Made by a program: the position numbers and the translations under genes | Notes under the pieces: generated by a model | Databases searched by the model: none | The model's input: only the letters and a program-made list of their open reading frames with translations | Told to the model about the DNA's origin: nothing | In this document: positions 41,276 through 50,387 of the stretch, piece by piece | Numbering within the stretch: the first letter of the stretch is position 1 | Layout of the letters: each line of letters begins with the position of its first letter | Assembly: GCA_020636775.1 (NCBI GenBank) | Contig: JACJXF010000005.1 | Coordinates: 1 to 64,000 of the forward strand | Direction of reading: 5' to 3' | Origin: Bacteroidales bacterium | GTDB taxonomy: Bacteria; Bacteroidota; Bacteroidia; Bacteroidales; GCA-2748055 | DNA length: 64,000 nucleotides

Positions 41276-42931
41276 TTAGAATAATTCCTTAATTAAATTG
41301 CCCTCAATACTTCCGGATCTGGGAATATCAAGAAAGACAGCAATGGTGGGCATTATATCCGTAACTGATACCGGCCTGAAAATGCTCGACCTGCCTATCT
41401 TCCAGCCATACCAGATTAACGGGACATGGGTGTCGTACCGAAATGCCGATGCATATTGTTTTTCAACACCTTTCTCTGTCCACCCCGGTGAGAGATGAAG
41501 AAGCACATCCCCCGACCTTTTCTGATTATAGCTCTTTTGTATTTTTTCAAAAAAGCCCCGGGTATAATTATTTGTCATCAGATTGGTGGCAGTCAGTGTA
41601 TTCGAAACTCCTTCAAACTGAATCATAAAGGCTGCTACCACCGACTGGAATTCGCTCAGGGATAGCTTTGAGTTTTCGATGAGGTCACGATTCAGATATA
41701 TCTGCTGGGCATAATAGAATTTTACCCAGTCTCCTTTTCCATAGATCAGATTCAGGTAAGTGCCTAGGAGCGACATTGCAGAGTTATAGTTAAAATAACC
41801 TGAAGGCATTCCCTGATCAGTAAGGAAGGCGGGATCGTCGGCCATGGCATTATCAGAGGTTAGGTAAATCAGTACGTTTTTCATTCCGATCTGCTGATCA
41901 ACAAAATTCAGAAAATGCTCCAGATCCTTGTCCAGTCTGAGGTAAGTATCTTCGATCTCAACTGATGCCGACGAAAATTTACTACCCATATAGCCTGAAG
42001 CAGAAAACCCAAGTTGAAGCCAGTCGGTAGAAGCACCCGTTCCAAGCCCCTCATTTACGATACTGGCAATGGCAAAATCCTTGGTAAGCGAATTTCCATA
42101 GGGTGTATATCTCAGCAGGTCATAATTCCTCTGATTTTTCTTTATCAGACTCATTTTATTCAGATCGTAAGGAAAGGTCTTTTTTCCGGAAAAACCCGAT
42201 TCATACTTATTATCATCCGGCATGCTTTCCGTGTAGGTTTCCAAAGGGTTAACCGGTTCCCACAGGCGCTGCAGGTATAATTCGGGAAAATTTTTAGCAT
42301 TAAAATCATTTACCCAGGAAGGAAGACTATCAAGATAATAAGAACTGGTAATCCAGTTACCCTTCTCTGAGTCGAACCAGTATGCTGCATTGGCTGATCT
42401 GCCGCCGGAAAGAACGGCAGCTCTTGGATCGAGCGATATTGAGATAACCCTGGGTTTAAACTGGGCGGCTACCCTGGCCTGATCTGAAAGGCTGGATGAC
42501 ATCAATGCTTTTGGTGAATATTTCCCTGCTTCGTACGGTCCTCCAACTGTATTTACATTATCATCGCTTATGCAAAAGCTGACCTTATCCCTGAGCCTGT
42601 CGTACCAGTAATCGGATACAATACCATGTACATCCGGATAGGCACCGGTTGCTATACTTGCAAATCCTTCGCCGGGCTCAGAAATCAGGTAATCATGATG
42701 TGTGTTTTTACAGTAAGTTCCGCCGTTTACAAGCCTCTTAAAACCACCCTCTGAAAATTTATCCCAATAGCGGTTAATATAATCATAACGCATCTCTGAA
42801 ATCACTATACCAATAATTAGTTTGGGTTTTTCAGGTGGTACGGAGGGGTTTTGGGAAAAAATATCAACAGGAAATATCAGTAAAAAACAAATTATTAAAT
42901 AGAATCTCATCAGCGTTTTATTCTTAAACAT
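41276..42931 (-). CDS. Alkaline phosphatase-fold secreted protein with lost active site (probable pseudoenzyme)
   Basis: 551 residues with a signal peptide (ending 'DIFSQ'). The frame follows PafA-type alkaline phosphatases closely ('IGIV..EMRYDY', 'VHGI..D.WYD', 'ANAAYWFD', 'VEIEDTYLRLDKDL', 'YDTHVPLIWYGW', 'VTDIMPTIA'). Catalytic positions, compared with the family pattern as I know it, are changed: metal Asp to Ser45, nucleophile Thr to Pro86, the Asn to Asp107, Lys to Asp168, metal Asp and His to Gly313 and Ser317, and His to Asn361; one His is Tyr493. Arg170, Asp360 and His502 remain. No frameshift is seen, so the protein seems maintained. It probably binds rather than hydrolyses a ligand. 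Confidence 0.82.
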   Translation of the reverse strand: MFKNKTLMRFYLIICFLLIFPVDIFSQNPSVPPEKPKLIIGIVISEMRYDYINRYWDKFSEGGFKRLVNGGTYCKNTHHDYLISEPGEGFASIATGAYPDVHGIVSDYWYDRLRDKVSFCISDDNVNTVGGPYEAGKYSPKALMSSSLSDQARVAAQFKPRVISISLDPRAAVLSGGRSANAAYWFDSEKGNWITSSYYLDSLPSWVNDFNAKNFPELYLQRLWEPVNPLETYTESMPDDNKYESGFSGKKTFPYDLNKMSLIKKNQRNYDLLRYTPYGNSLTKDFAIASIVNEGLGTGASTDWLQLGFSASGYMGSKFSSASVEIEDTYLRLDKDLEHFLNFVDQQIGMKNVLIYLTSDNAMADDPAFLTDQGMPSGYFNYNSAMSLLGTYLNLIYGKGDWVKFYYAQQIYLNRDLIENSKLSLSEFQSVVAAFMIQFEGVSNTLTATNLMTNNYTRGFFEKIQKSYNQKRSGDVLLHLSPGWTEKGVEKQYASAFRYDTHVPLIWYGWKIGRSSIFRPVSVTDIMPTIAVFLDIPRSGSIEGNLIKELF

Positions 42932-42964
42932 TAATACTCATCCCTTCTTTCAGGAATTAAGCTG

Positions 42965-42972
42965 CAAATATA
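42965..42972 (-). promoter_or_regulatory. Possible -7 promoter box of the phosphatase-fold gene
   Basis: The minus strand reads TAtaTTTG 34 bases upstream of the ATG at 42931. It would start a transcript covering the phosphatase-fold gene, and perhaps the subtilase 47 bp further on. Confidence 0.4.
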
Positions 42973-43109
42973 ATCTTAAAACCCAAAATTAGCTTTGTAC
43001 ACTCAACAATGTAAACGGAAAAAATAATTCTTTCTGCAGAAATCAGGATAATAACGAAACTGCAGCATTCCTTATTTCACAAAACCGGAAATGAATCAGG
43101 AATTATAAA

Positions 43110-44816
43110 CTATTGGAAATCTATGTAAACAAGTCTTTTTACATTCTGTCTGTCAGATATGACCTTAAGTACATAAATTCCATTCAGATTAAGTCCTCCC
43201 ATAATTCCAGTTTTCCCGATAAAGATCTTTTCCTGGACCTTCCTGCCCGTCAGATCGTACATCTCAGCTGTAAATACTTCTGATTCATCGTTTTGCAATT
43301 CAATCTCAAATTCATTACCTGCGAGCGATCTGATAATAATCTGAGATGGCAGATTCGGATTGAAGTCCAATGGTACCAGTGCTGCAAGCATCTGAACCCT
43401 TTCACCCGGAATTACCTGCGCACTTATATTCTTTGAATGATAACCGCTGGCACTTATCTGAACATTATAAACTCCCCCGGGAAGATAACGGAAAAATCTT
43501 CCGCTTGCAGAATCGCTGAAAATATATGACTCGTTTTTATCATAGCCCGGAATTTCAATCTTTGCTGCAATATTTTCACCACTGATACTGTCGATTACCC
43601 TGCCATAAATTCCAAACTCTGCTTTTTGAATCAGATCAACAAAAGCCTGACGATTAAGATTCCAGTAAAAAGCCAGCTGGGAAGCAGCCGGAATCTTAGT
43701 ATCCGAAAGCTCCATTGTCAACTCTCTTCCCTTGAGATAATAGGTGACAAAATCCTGACGCCCGCCAAATACTTTATACCAGTCACCACCAAACACATAT
43801 CCTTCAGGGTAAGTGTCCAGATAAGAAGGATCCCTGATTCTGCAGGTATCCACATAATCCTTGCAAATCTCTATGAACCAGTCATTGTCGGCATGAACCA
43901 GCTCATTCGAATACCAGCTATCCCAGGGGTAATTTAACACTTCAGCTCCTCCATGCAGGTTAGCTGAAAGCGATGGTCTGTACTTCTCCATATAATTTAC
44001 CATGGCCTCATTTTCCTTCTCCAGCAGAGTATGACTGTATGGCTGACCCAGACGTATATAGGGGAAATTACGGTTCAGATCAACTGAATTCTTATTCTGC
44101 CTGATTGAACCATACAAAGTGGTATCGCTATAAAAATAGCTTCCGTCGGGATTTGAAAGGGGATTAATAATTAAAACCAGCTTATCAAGAATTTCGCTAA
44201 GCTGCGGGGATGTCTGGGAATTCTCAAGAAAGTGATTTATAAGCATCAGCATCAGCGGATAACCCAGAGGCTCATCACCATGCATGCTTGAGGATATAAA
44301 AACTATTGGCTTATCACCCCTGACATATTCTCCGTTTTGCAGTCTGACTGCCAGGATAAGTCTGCCATCAATAGAATAGCCAATGGTATCAATCCGGCAA
44401 ATCTCCGGATACTCTGTCTTAAATCTGAGCATTAGCTCAAGATATTGAGGGTATGTAGGATATCCTTTTGCCAGCAGGACTTCATCAGCGGAAAGTGCCA
44501 TTTTTACCGGACCCAGCATCGAAGGTGCTGTGAGCACCCTATAACTGAGGCCCTGATCAATTACTTTCCGGAACTGATTTTTGTTGGCATAGAAATAAAT
44601 GGAGGAATCATTTTCCCGGTCGGGGCTTATATCGGTAACAAGGGGGAGGAAGGCTTTTTTTTGGGTTTTTGGTATGGAAAGATAAACTTCACCGCGGCTC
44701 ATCAGGATTTCATCAGCCTTAGCTTTTAACGAATCCACAGAACTCTCCTGTGCCTGAAGGCCTAAGGATAAGACAAGTGAAAATACAAATAGAATGAATG
44801 TTACTCTCATCTTCAA
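43110..44816 (-). CDS. M14 zinc carboxypeptidase with type A type IX secretion sorting domain
   Basis: 568 residues with a signal peptide (ending 'LGLQAQ'). Zinc ligands: 'SSMHGDEPLGY' (His and Glu) and 'SANLHGGAEV' (His). Substrate-site 'NPLSNPDGS' and 'SVDLNRNFP' are present, with the catalytic Glu in 'GRELTMELSDTK'. After the peptidase domain comes a carboxypeptidase-regulatory-like beta-sandwich (about 405-480, 'GRVIDSISGENIAAKIEI'). Then follows a C-terminal domain ('AEMYDLTGRKV', 'LNLNGIYVLKV') typical of type A sorting tails. It is thus predicted to be exported by the type IX system and released or attached at the cell surface. Confidence 0.92.
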   Translation of the reverse strand: MKMRVTFILFVFSLVLSLGLQAQESSVDSLKAKADEILMSRGEVYLSIPKTQKKAFLPLVTDISPDRENDSSIYFYANKNQFRKVIDQGLSYRVLTAPSMLGPVKMALSADEVLLAKGYPTYPQYLELMLRFKTEYPEICRIDTIGYSIDGRLILAVRLQNGEYVRGDKPIVFISSSMHGDEPLGYPLMLMLINHFLENSQTSPQLSEILDKLVLIINPLSNPDGSYFYSDTTLYGSIRQNKNSVDLNRNFPYIRLGQPYSHTLLEKENEAMVNYMEKYRPSLSANLHGGAEVLNYPWDSWYSNELVHADNDWFIEICKDYVDTCRIRDPSYLDTYPEGYVFGGDWYKVFGGRQDFVTYYLKGRELTMELSDTKIPAASQLAFYWNLNRQAFVDLIQKAEFGIYGRVIDSISGENIAAKIEIPGYDKNESYIFSDSASGRFFRYLPGGVYNVQISASGYHSKNISAQVIPGERVQMLAALVPLDFNPNLPSQIIIRSLAGNEFEIELQNDESEVFTAEMYDLTGRKVQEKIFIGKTGIMGGLNLNGIYVLKVISDRQNVKRLVYIDFQ

Positions 44817-44866
44817 ATCTTCTGCACAATGATAAGATAATATTGCCAGGAAGGAATTGAAATTAT

Positions 44867-45964
44867 TTAAACATTAAAGCGGATGTGCAAAATATCTCCG
44901 TCTCCGATAACGTAGCTTTTCCCTTCCACCGAAAGCTTGCCGGCTTCCTTACAGGCATGTTCTGATCCGTATTTGATATAATCGTTGTATTTCATTACCT
45001 CAGCCCTTATGAATCCTCTTTCAAGGTCGCTGTGTATTACCCCGGCAGCCTGCGGTGCTGTCATTCCTTTTCTGATTGTCCATGCCCTGACTTCCTTGGG
45101 TCCAACCGTAAAAAACGCCTGCAGGTTTAATAATGAATAAGCCGAACGTACCAGCTTGTTTACTCCGGGTTCAGTCAATCCCAGGTCCTGAAGAAACGAC
45201 AGCCTGTCCTGCTCATCTTCAAGCTCGGCAATCTCGGCTTCAAGGCCGGCAGCGATAACCAGAACCTCAGTATTTTCGTTTTTAACTGCTTCCTTTACCG
45301 CCTCAACATATTTATTTCCCGTAATAGCAGACTTCTCATCCACATTACAAACGTAAAGAACAGGCTTTTCAGTTAAGAGGAACAGGTCCTCCACATATTT
45401 TTTATCTTCAGCCGAAACGTCTATGGTACGCGCCGACTGGAAATTCTCAAAATGATCCTTATAATGAGTCAGAACCTCCACCCCTCTTTTTGCATCCTTG
45501 TCGCCGGTCTTCGCTGCTCTTTCGAGCTTCTGAAGTTTCTTCTCAACCGATTCAAGGTCCTTTATCTGGAGTTCAAGGTCAACCGTTTCCTTGTCTCTTA
45601 CAGGATTGACGCTTCCTTCGATGTGCGCCAGATTGTCATCATCAAAGCAACGAAGCACATGTATTAGAGCATCGGTATTTCTGATATCTGATAAAAATTT
45701 ATTTCCTATCCCCTCTCCTGAACTGGAACCTTTGGTAAGGCCCGGAATATCAAGTATTTCAACCGTTGCGGGTATGAGCTTGGCAGGTTTTTCCATTTCA
45801 TTAAGCACCATCAGACGCTTATCAGGAACCTCTACTATACCAATATTGGATTTATTGGAGCTAAAAGCAAAGTTGCTCGACTCAGCCTTTGTGTTCGAAA
45901 GACAATTGAAAAGAGTAGTTTTCCCGGTGTTGGTAATCCCTATAATACCGCATTGCAAGCCCAT
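44867..45964 (-). CDS. ychF: YchF/Ola1-like P-loop ATPase with divergent nucleotide motifs
   Basis: 365 residues from the ATG at 45964, where the family's 'MGLQCGIIG' begins; the frame runs to 45988 but a promoter box overlaps that extension. G1 reads 'GITNTGKTT' where most YchF have 'GLPNVGKST'. The following switch region reads 'NFAFSSNKSN' in place of the usual 'NFPFCTIEPN'. The DxxG motif ('DIPGL') and the specificity loop 'NVDE' are kept, as are the coiled coil (about 115-180) and C-terminal TGS domain ('GVIHSDLERGFIRAEV'). Family knowledge: YchF is a ribosome-associated ATPase in stress responses. The changes are in residues near the nucleotide. Confidence 0.88.
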   Translation of the reverse strand: MGLQCGIIGITNTGKTTLFNCLSNTKAESSNFAFSSNKSNIGIVEVPDKRLMVLNEMEKPAKLIPATVEILDIPGLTKGSSSGEGIGNKFLSDIRNTDALIHVLRCFDDDNLAHIEGSVNPVRDKETVDLELQIKDLESVEKKLQKLERAAKTGDKDAKRGVEVLTHYKDHFENFQSARTIDVSAEDKKYVEDLFLLTEKPVLYVCNVDEKSAITGNKYVEAVKEAVKNENTEVLVIAAGLEAEIAELEDEQDRLSFLQDLGLTEPGVNKLVRSAYSLLNLQAFFTVGPKEVRAWTIRKGMTAPQAAGVIHSDLERGFIRAEVMKYNDYIKYGSEHACKEAGKLSVEGKSYVIGDGDILHIRFNV

Positions 45965-45985
45965 AATTCCATTTTTATTTAATTG

Positions 45986-45993
45986 CAAAAATA
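45986..45993 (-). promoter_or_regulatory. -7 promoter box of ychF, decides its start
   Basis: The minus strand reads TAttTTTG 22 bases before the ATG at 45964. It overlaps the start of the longer possible frame (45988), so the shorter protein is the one that can be translated from this transcript. Confidence 0.5.
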
Positions 45994-46128
45994 CATTTTC
46001 TTAGGGAAATAATTTTATAAAACTTTCCTAATTGCAGTAATTAAGGGGATTTGCTTTTACAAGAGATACAAAACCCCTGTATTTAATTCAAAATACAACT
46101 TTTACTGCTATCTTTTATTGGAAAATGC

Positions 46129-46136
46129 TAATTTTG
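46129..46136 (+). promoter_or_regulatory. -7 promoter box of the transketolase gene
   Basis: TAatTTTG lies 38 bases upstream of the transketolase ATG. The -33 element is not clear. Confidence 0.45.
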
Positions 46137-46174
46137 TTTCCGTACAGAATTTTTAATCCATAAATCAGGTAGCA

Positions 46175-48217
46175 ATGAGTGAATCAGTAATTTCAAAAGC
46201 AGCAGATAATATCAGGATACTTTCGGCTTCCATGGTCGAGAAAGCCAAATCAGGACACCCGGGTGGAGCAATGGGCGGAGCCGATTTTATTAATATACTT
46301 TATTCCTCATACCTGAATTTTGATCCCGGGGATATGCAATGGCCACATCGTGACAGATTTTTTCTGGATCCGGGACACATGTCTCCCATGCTTTATTCTG
46401 TGCTGACACTAATAGGGAAATATTCACCCGAAGATATCAAGCAATTCAGGCAATGGGGCAGTCCGACACCGGGACACCCGGAGGTCGATGTAAAACGCGG
46501 GGTAGAAAACACCTCCGGCCCGCTTGGTCAGGGGCATACTATGGCAGTTGGCGCGGCCATTACAGAACGCTTCCTTGCAAGTCGTTTTGGAGAATGGTTG
46601 TCACATAAAACCTACGCTTTTATCTCTGATGGCGGAATTCAGGAGGAAATATCCCAGGGTGCGGGAAGGCTCGCAGGATTTTTGGGTTTACATAACCTCA
46701 TCATGTTTTACGACTCCAATGATATTCAGCTGTCAACGAAAACTGAAGAAGTGACGAATGAAGATACAGCCAAAAAATATGAAGCCTGGGGATGGAGTGT
46801 TATTACAATTGATGGTAACAATGAGGCCCAGATTAAAAAAGCCCTGAATGCGGCACTCCTGGAGGAAGAGAAGCCTACACTCATAATAGGTAAAACCATT
46901 ATGGGAAAAGGAGCCCTGACAGCAAGTGGTGAGAATTTCGAGAGAAAAACTGCTACTCATGGCATGCCGCTTGGAGAGGCCGGGGCTTCATTTGAAAAAA
47001 CCATTGAAAATCTGGGTGGCAATCCGGCAGATCCCTTTAAAATTTTTCCTGAAGTAGCCGAATTTTATAAAGAGGTTCTGAAAAACAAGAGCAGGATAGC
47101 TGCAGAGAAAAAGGCGGAAGAAAAAGCCTGGAGAAAGGAAAACCCTGAACTGGCTTCCAAACTCGACTTCTTCTTAAGTGGTGAGGTTCCAAAGATTGAT
47201 TTCCCTTCCATTATTCAGAAAGAAAATATTGCAACCAGGGCTGCTTCTGCAGCTGTTCTTGCCGAGTTTGCAGGAAAGGTTGAAAACATGATTGTTTCTT
47301 CAGCCGATCTTTCCAATTCAGATAAAACTGATGGATTCTTAAAAAACAGCCATGCCTTTCACAGAAACGACTTTTCCGGCGCTTTTCTGCAGGCGGGTGT
47401 TTCAGAGCTGACTATGGCGGCCATTGCTAATGGCATGGCACTTCACGGTGGAGTGATACCGGTTTGTGCTACCTTTTTTGTTTTCTCCGATTATATGAAA
47501 CCTGCTGTACGACTTGCTGCCCTTATGGAACTGCCTGTAAAATATGTATGGACCCATGATGCTTTCCGTGTCGGTGAAGATGGCCCTACTCACCAGCCCG
47601 TTGAGCAGGAAGCACAAATCAGGCTGATGGAGCATATAAAAAATCACCATGGCGACAGGGCCATGCTTGTTCTGCGTCCTGCTGATGCCCCTGAGACAAC
47701 AATTGCCTGGCAAATGGCACTTGAAAATACCGATACCCCTACCGCGCTGATATTATCACGCCAAAACATAAAGAACCTGCCCGGAGTCAATCGAAGCAAA
47801 GCAGCTGAGGAAGCAAATAAAGGAGCCTATATTGTCGTGGATTCTGAAAATCTCCCCGACTTAATCATGGTAGCAAGCGGATCAGAAGTTGCAACGCTGG
47901 TTGCTGCTGCAGAAATTGTGAAACAGAAGAAAAATATCAGTATCAGAATCGTCTCCGCAATTTCTGAAGGACTGTTCAGGGATCAGGATCCCGCATACCA
48001 GCGCAGTGTATTGCCTCCTAACATTCCTACATTTGCCCTGACAGCCGGATTACCGGTAACACTTGCAGGTCTAGTCGGATCAAAAGGAACAGTGGTTGGA
48101 ATGGAAAGCTTTGGCTTCTCCGCTCCATATACAGTTCTTGATGAGAAATTGGGTTTCACAGCTGAAAGCGTTGCTGAAAAAGCTGTTAAATTTTTCGAAA
48201 AAGTTAAGAAATCCTGA
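46175..48217 (+). CDS. tkt: Transketolase
   Basis: 680 residues, full-length single-chain enzyme. N-terminal thiamine diphosphate domain: 'KSGHPGGAMGGADF', 'GPLGQGHTMAVGAA' and the TPP/Mg2+ motif 'ISDGGIQEE...FYDSND' (Ser in place of the first Gly of GDG). Pyrimidine domain: 'AGVSELTMAAIANGMALHGG' with the activating Glu, and 'THDAFRVGEDGPTHQPVEQ'. A C-terminal domain follows. It transfers two-carbon ketol units in the pentose phosphate pathway. Monocistronic by context. Confidence 0.95.
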   Translation: MSESVISKAADNIRILSASMVEKAKSGHPGGAMGGADFINILYSSYLNFDPGDMQWPHRDRFFLDPGHMSPMLYSVLTLIGKYSPEDIKQFRQWGSPTPGHPEVDVKRGVENTSGPLGQGHTMAVGAAITERFLASRFGEWLSHKTYAFISDGGIQEEISQGAGRLAGFLGLHNLIMFYDSNDIQLSTKTEEVTNEDTAKKYEAWGWSVITIDGNNEAQIKKALNAALLEEEKPTLIIGKTIMGKGALTASGENFERKTATHGMPLGEAGASFEKTIENLGGNPADPFKIFPEVAEFYKEVLKNKSRIAAEKKAEEKAWRKENPELASKLDFFLSGEVPKIDFPSIIQKENIATRAASAAVLAEFAGKVENMIVSSADLSNSDKTDGFLKNSHAFHRNDFSGAFLQAGVSELTMAAIANGMALHGGVIPVCATFFVFSDYMKPAVRLAALMELPVKYVWTHDAFRVGEDGPTHQPVEQEAQIRLMEHIKNHHGDRAMLVLRPADAPETTIAWQMALENTDTPTALILSRQNIKNLPGVNRSKAAEEANKGAYIVVDSENLPDLIMVASGSEVATLVAAAEIVKQKKNISIRIVSAISEGLFRDQDPAYQRSVLPPNIPTFALTAGLPVTLAGLVGSKGTVVGMESFGFSAPYTVLDEKLGFTAESVAEKAVKFFEKVKKS

Positions 48218-48339
48218 TTAGCAAAAGCTGACAATATTCTGCCTGTTAAAAACTTAGGTCCGGACCTCATTAAATTCAGGCCAATAAACCTTATTTTTAA
48301 TCGTTTGTTATAAAACCAGATTAAAAATAATTCGGATAC

Positions 48340-49743
48340 ATGCCATATTTTACGATTGACCGGCTGAGAAATTTTATAATTCTTTTATTTGTTGCCGGAA
48401 TGATAATGCCCAAAAGCATTTACGCTCAGGAGGCTTCCGGAAAAACCAAAGCATTAACTAGAATACTCTTTATTTTTGATGCTTCCCAGAGCATGTCGGG
48501 GACATGGGAAAGCGACAATAAAATTAACATTGCCCGGAATATTCTGATTGACCTTGTTGATAGTTTGCAAAATGTTGAAAATGTTGAAATGGCATTACGG
48601 GTATATGGACACCAAAGCCCCGTGCCTCCGCAGGATTGCAGCGACACAAGACTTGAGGTACCCTTCGCACAGGGAAACGCATCCAGAATCAGGCAGAAAC
48701 TGAAATTCATAACACCAAAAGGTACTACACCTATTGCTTATTCACTTGCACTTGCTCCCGGAGATTTTCCGGAATGTGATAATTGCAGAAATATTATTCT
48801 CCTTATAACCGATGGAATTGAAGCTTGTGATGGAGACCCTTGTGCCGTATCCCTTGAACTGCAAAAGAAAGGAATAATTCTCAAACCGTTTATTATTGGG
48901 ATTGGTCTGGATCCTGGTTTTCATGAAACCTTTGACTGTCTGGGATATTATTTCAACGCCCAGAATGAGGACAAGTTCAGAGAAGTTCTTGGTACGGTAA
49001 TCACACAGGTACTCAATACCACCACAACCCAGGTTAATCTGCTGGATATGAATGGACTGCCAACTGAAACTGATGTAAACATGACATTCTATGACAGCTT
49101 CTCAGGTAAAATCAAATACAATCTTGTACATACACTGAACCACAAAGGGAACCCTGATACTCTTTATCTTGATCATCTCGTTACCTACAGACTAAAAGTG
49201 CATACTATTCCACCAATTATAAAGGATAGCATTCAGATAATTCCCGGTAAGCACACCATTATTGCTGTCAACGCTCCCCAGGGATACCTGCAGGTTAAAA
49301 CACCCAAAGGGAAATCGTATGACGGACTTCTGATTACCCTTAGAAAAAGTGGCGAAACCCAGACCCTTGTAAATCAGGAAATAGGGAAAATCGGAAAATA
49401 TCTGGTAGGGAAATACGATCTTGAAATTCCTATTATTCCGCGTCTCATTATAAAAAATGTGGAAATCCTTCAAAGCCATACTACAAGTATTGAAGTTCCG
49501 GAGCCGGGAGTGATAAGCTTTATCGGCTCCTCCAATGGTTATGGCAGTCTTTATATTATGCGGTCAAATGAACAGGAATGGGTGTACAACTTAAATCCTG
49601 CCCTGAGACAACAGACGGTTTTACTGCAACCCGGATTGTACAGACTCGTCTTTCGATCGGCAGCCGTTAAAACTTCATCTCTCACGGTTGTTAAGAATTT
49701 TGAGGTGAAACCGGGCGAAATTTTTAATATTGAAACCAATTAA
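48340..49743 (+). CDS. Secreted von Willebrand factor A domain protein
   Basis: 467 residues with a signal peptide (ending 'SIYAQ'). The VWA domain (about 38-220) has a complete MIDAS: 'IFDASQSMSG' (DxSxS), a Thr in 'PKGTTPIAY', and Asp in 'LLITDGIEACDG'. Two Cys pairs lie nearby ('FPECDNCRN', 'EACDGDPCA'). The C-terminal half consists of beta-rich segments with 'LQVKTPKGKSYDGLLITL', like carbohydrate-binding or carboxypeptidase-regulatory folds. No membrane anchor is seen. It precedes the second ECF sigma gene by 69 bp and may share its regulation. Confidence 0.85.
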   Translation: MPYFTIDRLRNFIILLFVAGMIMPKSIYAQEASGKTKALTRILFIFDASQSMSGTWESDNKINIARNILIDLVDSLQNVENVEMALRVYGHQSPVPPQDCSDTRLEVPFAQGNASRIRQKLKFITPKGTTPIAYSLALAPGDFPECDNCRNIILLITDGIEACDGDPCAVSLELQKKGIILKPFIIGIGLDPGFHETFDCLGYYFNAQNEDKFREVLGTVITQVLNTTTTQVNLLDMNGLPTETDVNMTFYDSFSGKIKYNLVHTLNHKGNPDTLYLDHLVTYRLKVHTIPPIIKDSIQIIPGKHTIIAVNAPQGYLQVKTPKGKSYDGLLITLRKSGETQTLVNQEIGKIGKYLVGKYDLEIPIIPRLIIKNVEILQSHTTSIEVPEPGVISFIGSSNGYGSLYIMRSNEQEWVYNLNPALRQQTVLLQPGLYRLVFRSAAVKTSSLTVVKNFEVKPGEIFNIETN

Positions 49744-49812
49744 TTTTCCCTTTGCATTAAACCAATTGAATAATTTCTCATCCAAGCATTAAAGGGGCTC
49801 CCTGATTCGAAT

Positions 49813-50361
49813 ATGCCGAAACATACAGAAAAGGAAATTATTGCTTTATTTAAAAATGGTCATAACCAGGACTATGTTTTTAATATCCTGGTAAATGACT
49901 ATAAAGAGCGTCTGTACTGGCATATCAGAAAAATTCTTATTAGTCATGATGATACAGATGACGTTCTTCAAAATACGTTTATAAAGGCCTGGAAAGGTCT
50001 GGCCGAATTCAGGGAAGATTCCAATCTTTTTACCTGGCTTTACCGGATAGCTACAAATGAGGCCTTAAGTTTCCTTCGGAACAGGAAAAGAGCATCATTT
50101 CTGCCCTGGACCGGTGTTGAATCCAAACTTTCCGAAACTCTTGAATCGGATGATTACTTCAATGCAGATGAAGTCCAATTAAAGCTTCAGAAGGCAATAC
50201 TGGATCTGCCTGAAAAGCAGAGACTGGTTTTTAATATGAAATATTATGATGAACTAAAATATGAGGAAATCTCTGAAATTTTAGACACCAGTGTGGGAGC
50301 ACTTAAGGCATCATATCATCATGCAGTAAAAAAAATTGAAAAATATATGAATGACAATTAA
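49813..50361 (+). CDS. ECF-type RNA polymerase sigma factor (second)
   Basis: 182 residues. Region 2 is 'LVNDYKERLYWHIRKILISHDDTDDVLQNTFIKAWKGL' and 'NLFTWLYRIATNEALSFLRNRKR'. Region 4 is 'ILDLPEKQRLVFNMKYYDELKYEEISEIL' with the recognition helix 'SVGALKASYHHAVKKI'. It is the classic ECF architecture without extra domains. Downstream are a membrane protein likely to be its anti-sigma factor and a secreted helical protein. Confidence 0.93.
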   Translation: MPKHTEKEIIALFKNGHNQDYVFNILVNDYKERLYWHIRKILISHDDTDDVLQNTFIKAWKGLAEFREDSNLFTWLYRIATNEALSFLRNRKRASFLPWTGVESKLSETLESDDYFNADEVQLKLQKAILDLPEKQRLVFNMKYYDELKYEEISEILDTSVGALKASYHHAVKKIEKYMNDN

Positions 50362-50387
50362 ACCATTCATACTTTTATAAGTCAAAT

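Noticed and set aside
45965..45988. Eight-residue N-terminal extension of ychF
   Set aside because: A -7 promoter box overlaps it, and the family start MGLQCGI lies at 45964.
48256..48267. Perfect palindrome AGGTCCGGACCT after the transketolase gene as a terminator
   Set aside because: It has no loop bases and no T-tract directly after it; too short to call.
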